A stretch of DNA of 51,694 nucleotides from CAYNTC01 sp964432925 (GTDB lineage: Bacteria; Planctomycetota; Phycisphaerae; Sedimentisphaerales; Anaerobacaceae), in assembly GCA_964432925.1 (NCBI GenBank), contig CAYSPM010000002.1, positions 1 through 51,694 on the forward strand. Direction: 5' to 3'. Shown here one piece after another: positions 51,593 to 51,694 of this stretch. Under the pieces are notes generated by a model that saw only the letters and a list, made by a program, of their open reading frames with translations, was not told where the DNA came from and did not search any database. The translations under genes and the position numbers were made by a program. Each line of letters begins with the position of its first letter. Within the stretch, counting starts at the first letter, position 1.

Positions 51593-51694
51593 TCAGCTCC
51601 TTATCTCCTGTTTTCTTGAGGTCGCTATTGCTAATACGTTTTCAATTATTTTTCCGCCGGCAGGTGTCAAAATACTTTCGGGGTGAAACTGCAC
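51593..51694 (-). CDS. trpG: Anthranilate synthase glutamine amidotransferase subunit, C-terminus only
   Basis: The 33 codons visible, beginning VQFHPESILTPAGGKIIENV and ending SRKQEIRS, match the C-terminal end of TrpG/PabA. The HPES motif includes the catalytic His and Glu of the triad. The N-terminus lies beyond the right edge. It directly precedes trpD, the normal order. Confidence 0.93.
   Translation of the reverse strand: MQFHPESILTPAGGKIIENVLAIATSRKQEIRS

Noticed and set aside
1..51694. tRNA, rRNA and CRISPR arrays
   Set aside because: No cloverleaf with GTTCRANNC, no rRNA core sequence and no regularly spaced repeat-spacer series was seen. A tRNAscan or CRISPR finder run would be needed to be certain.

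Overview
The window looks like a contig from a metagenome-assembled genome of a Gram-negative planctomycete, probably class Phycisphaerae near Sedimentisphaerales. This rests on the gene repertoire, not on a marker gene. It has Kdo and LPS-export genes, a SecDF fusion, tetratricopeptide proteins carrying RNA polymerase alpha-CTD modules, a Gly-rich RRM protein, and a secreted GH44 enzyme ending in a dockerin-like repeat of the kind common in that class. Two runs of exactly 100 N (20757-20856 and 39820-39919) are scaffold gaps inside genes. No tRNA, rRNA, CRISPR array, intact transposase or replication origin was seen.

Layout. 1-1000: two small conserved proteins of unknown role (minus), then a repeat-rich spacer. 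1658-7919 (plus): DUF2344 protein, RNase E/G, then kdsD-kdsC and a very large LptC-like protein (Kdo supply and LPS transport). 7943-13316 (minus): an electron-transfer operon, etfB - 22-codon ORF - RRM protein - etfA - acyl-CoA dehydrogenase, followed by a HAD phosphatase. 13651-14874 (plus): a membrane-anchored Ser/Thr kinase. 15065-18207 (minus): an EF-G-like GTPase, a DeoR-type sensor domain without a DNA-binding domain, and a decayed second EF-G 3' end. 18897-19071 (plus): a small-ORF pair. 19274-23336 (minus): pilT, a degenerate GspE/PilB-like protein and a CvpA-like membrane protein. 23696-34163 (minus): TPR/alpha-CTD protein, SpoIID-like protein, tgt-yajC-secDF, a LysM protein and mgtE. 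34353-37085 (minus): GH44 glycosidase. 37463-44613 (minus): a pentose operon with two sodium/solute symporters, a truncated and a full ribulokinase, ribulose-5-phosphate 4-epimerase and a fucose/arabinose-type isomerase. 45064-47510 (minus): nitroreductase and two exported coiled-coil proteins, one with a peroxiredoxin-like domain. 47801-51694 (minus): trpG-trpD-trpF-trpB-trpA without trpC.

Three themes stand out. First, broken copies of genes lie next to their intact relatives: an EF-G 3' end, a SecD core segment with an in-frame stop, and the first 61 codons of ribulokinase. Second, short dispersed repeats and palindromes normally found between genes have entered reading frames (etfB and the peroxiredoxin-like gene) without breaking them. 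Third, several promoters that can be read by eye share a 16-bp -35/-10 spacer. No complete new defence or mobile system is evident. The best candidates for new biology are the TPR/tandem alpha-CTD protein, the Walker-A-negative GspE paralogue beside PilT, the RRM protein and micro-ORF inside the ETF operon, and the 49-codon gene with a 7-codon leader.
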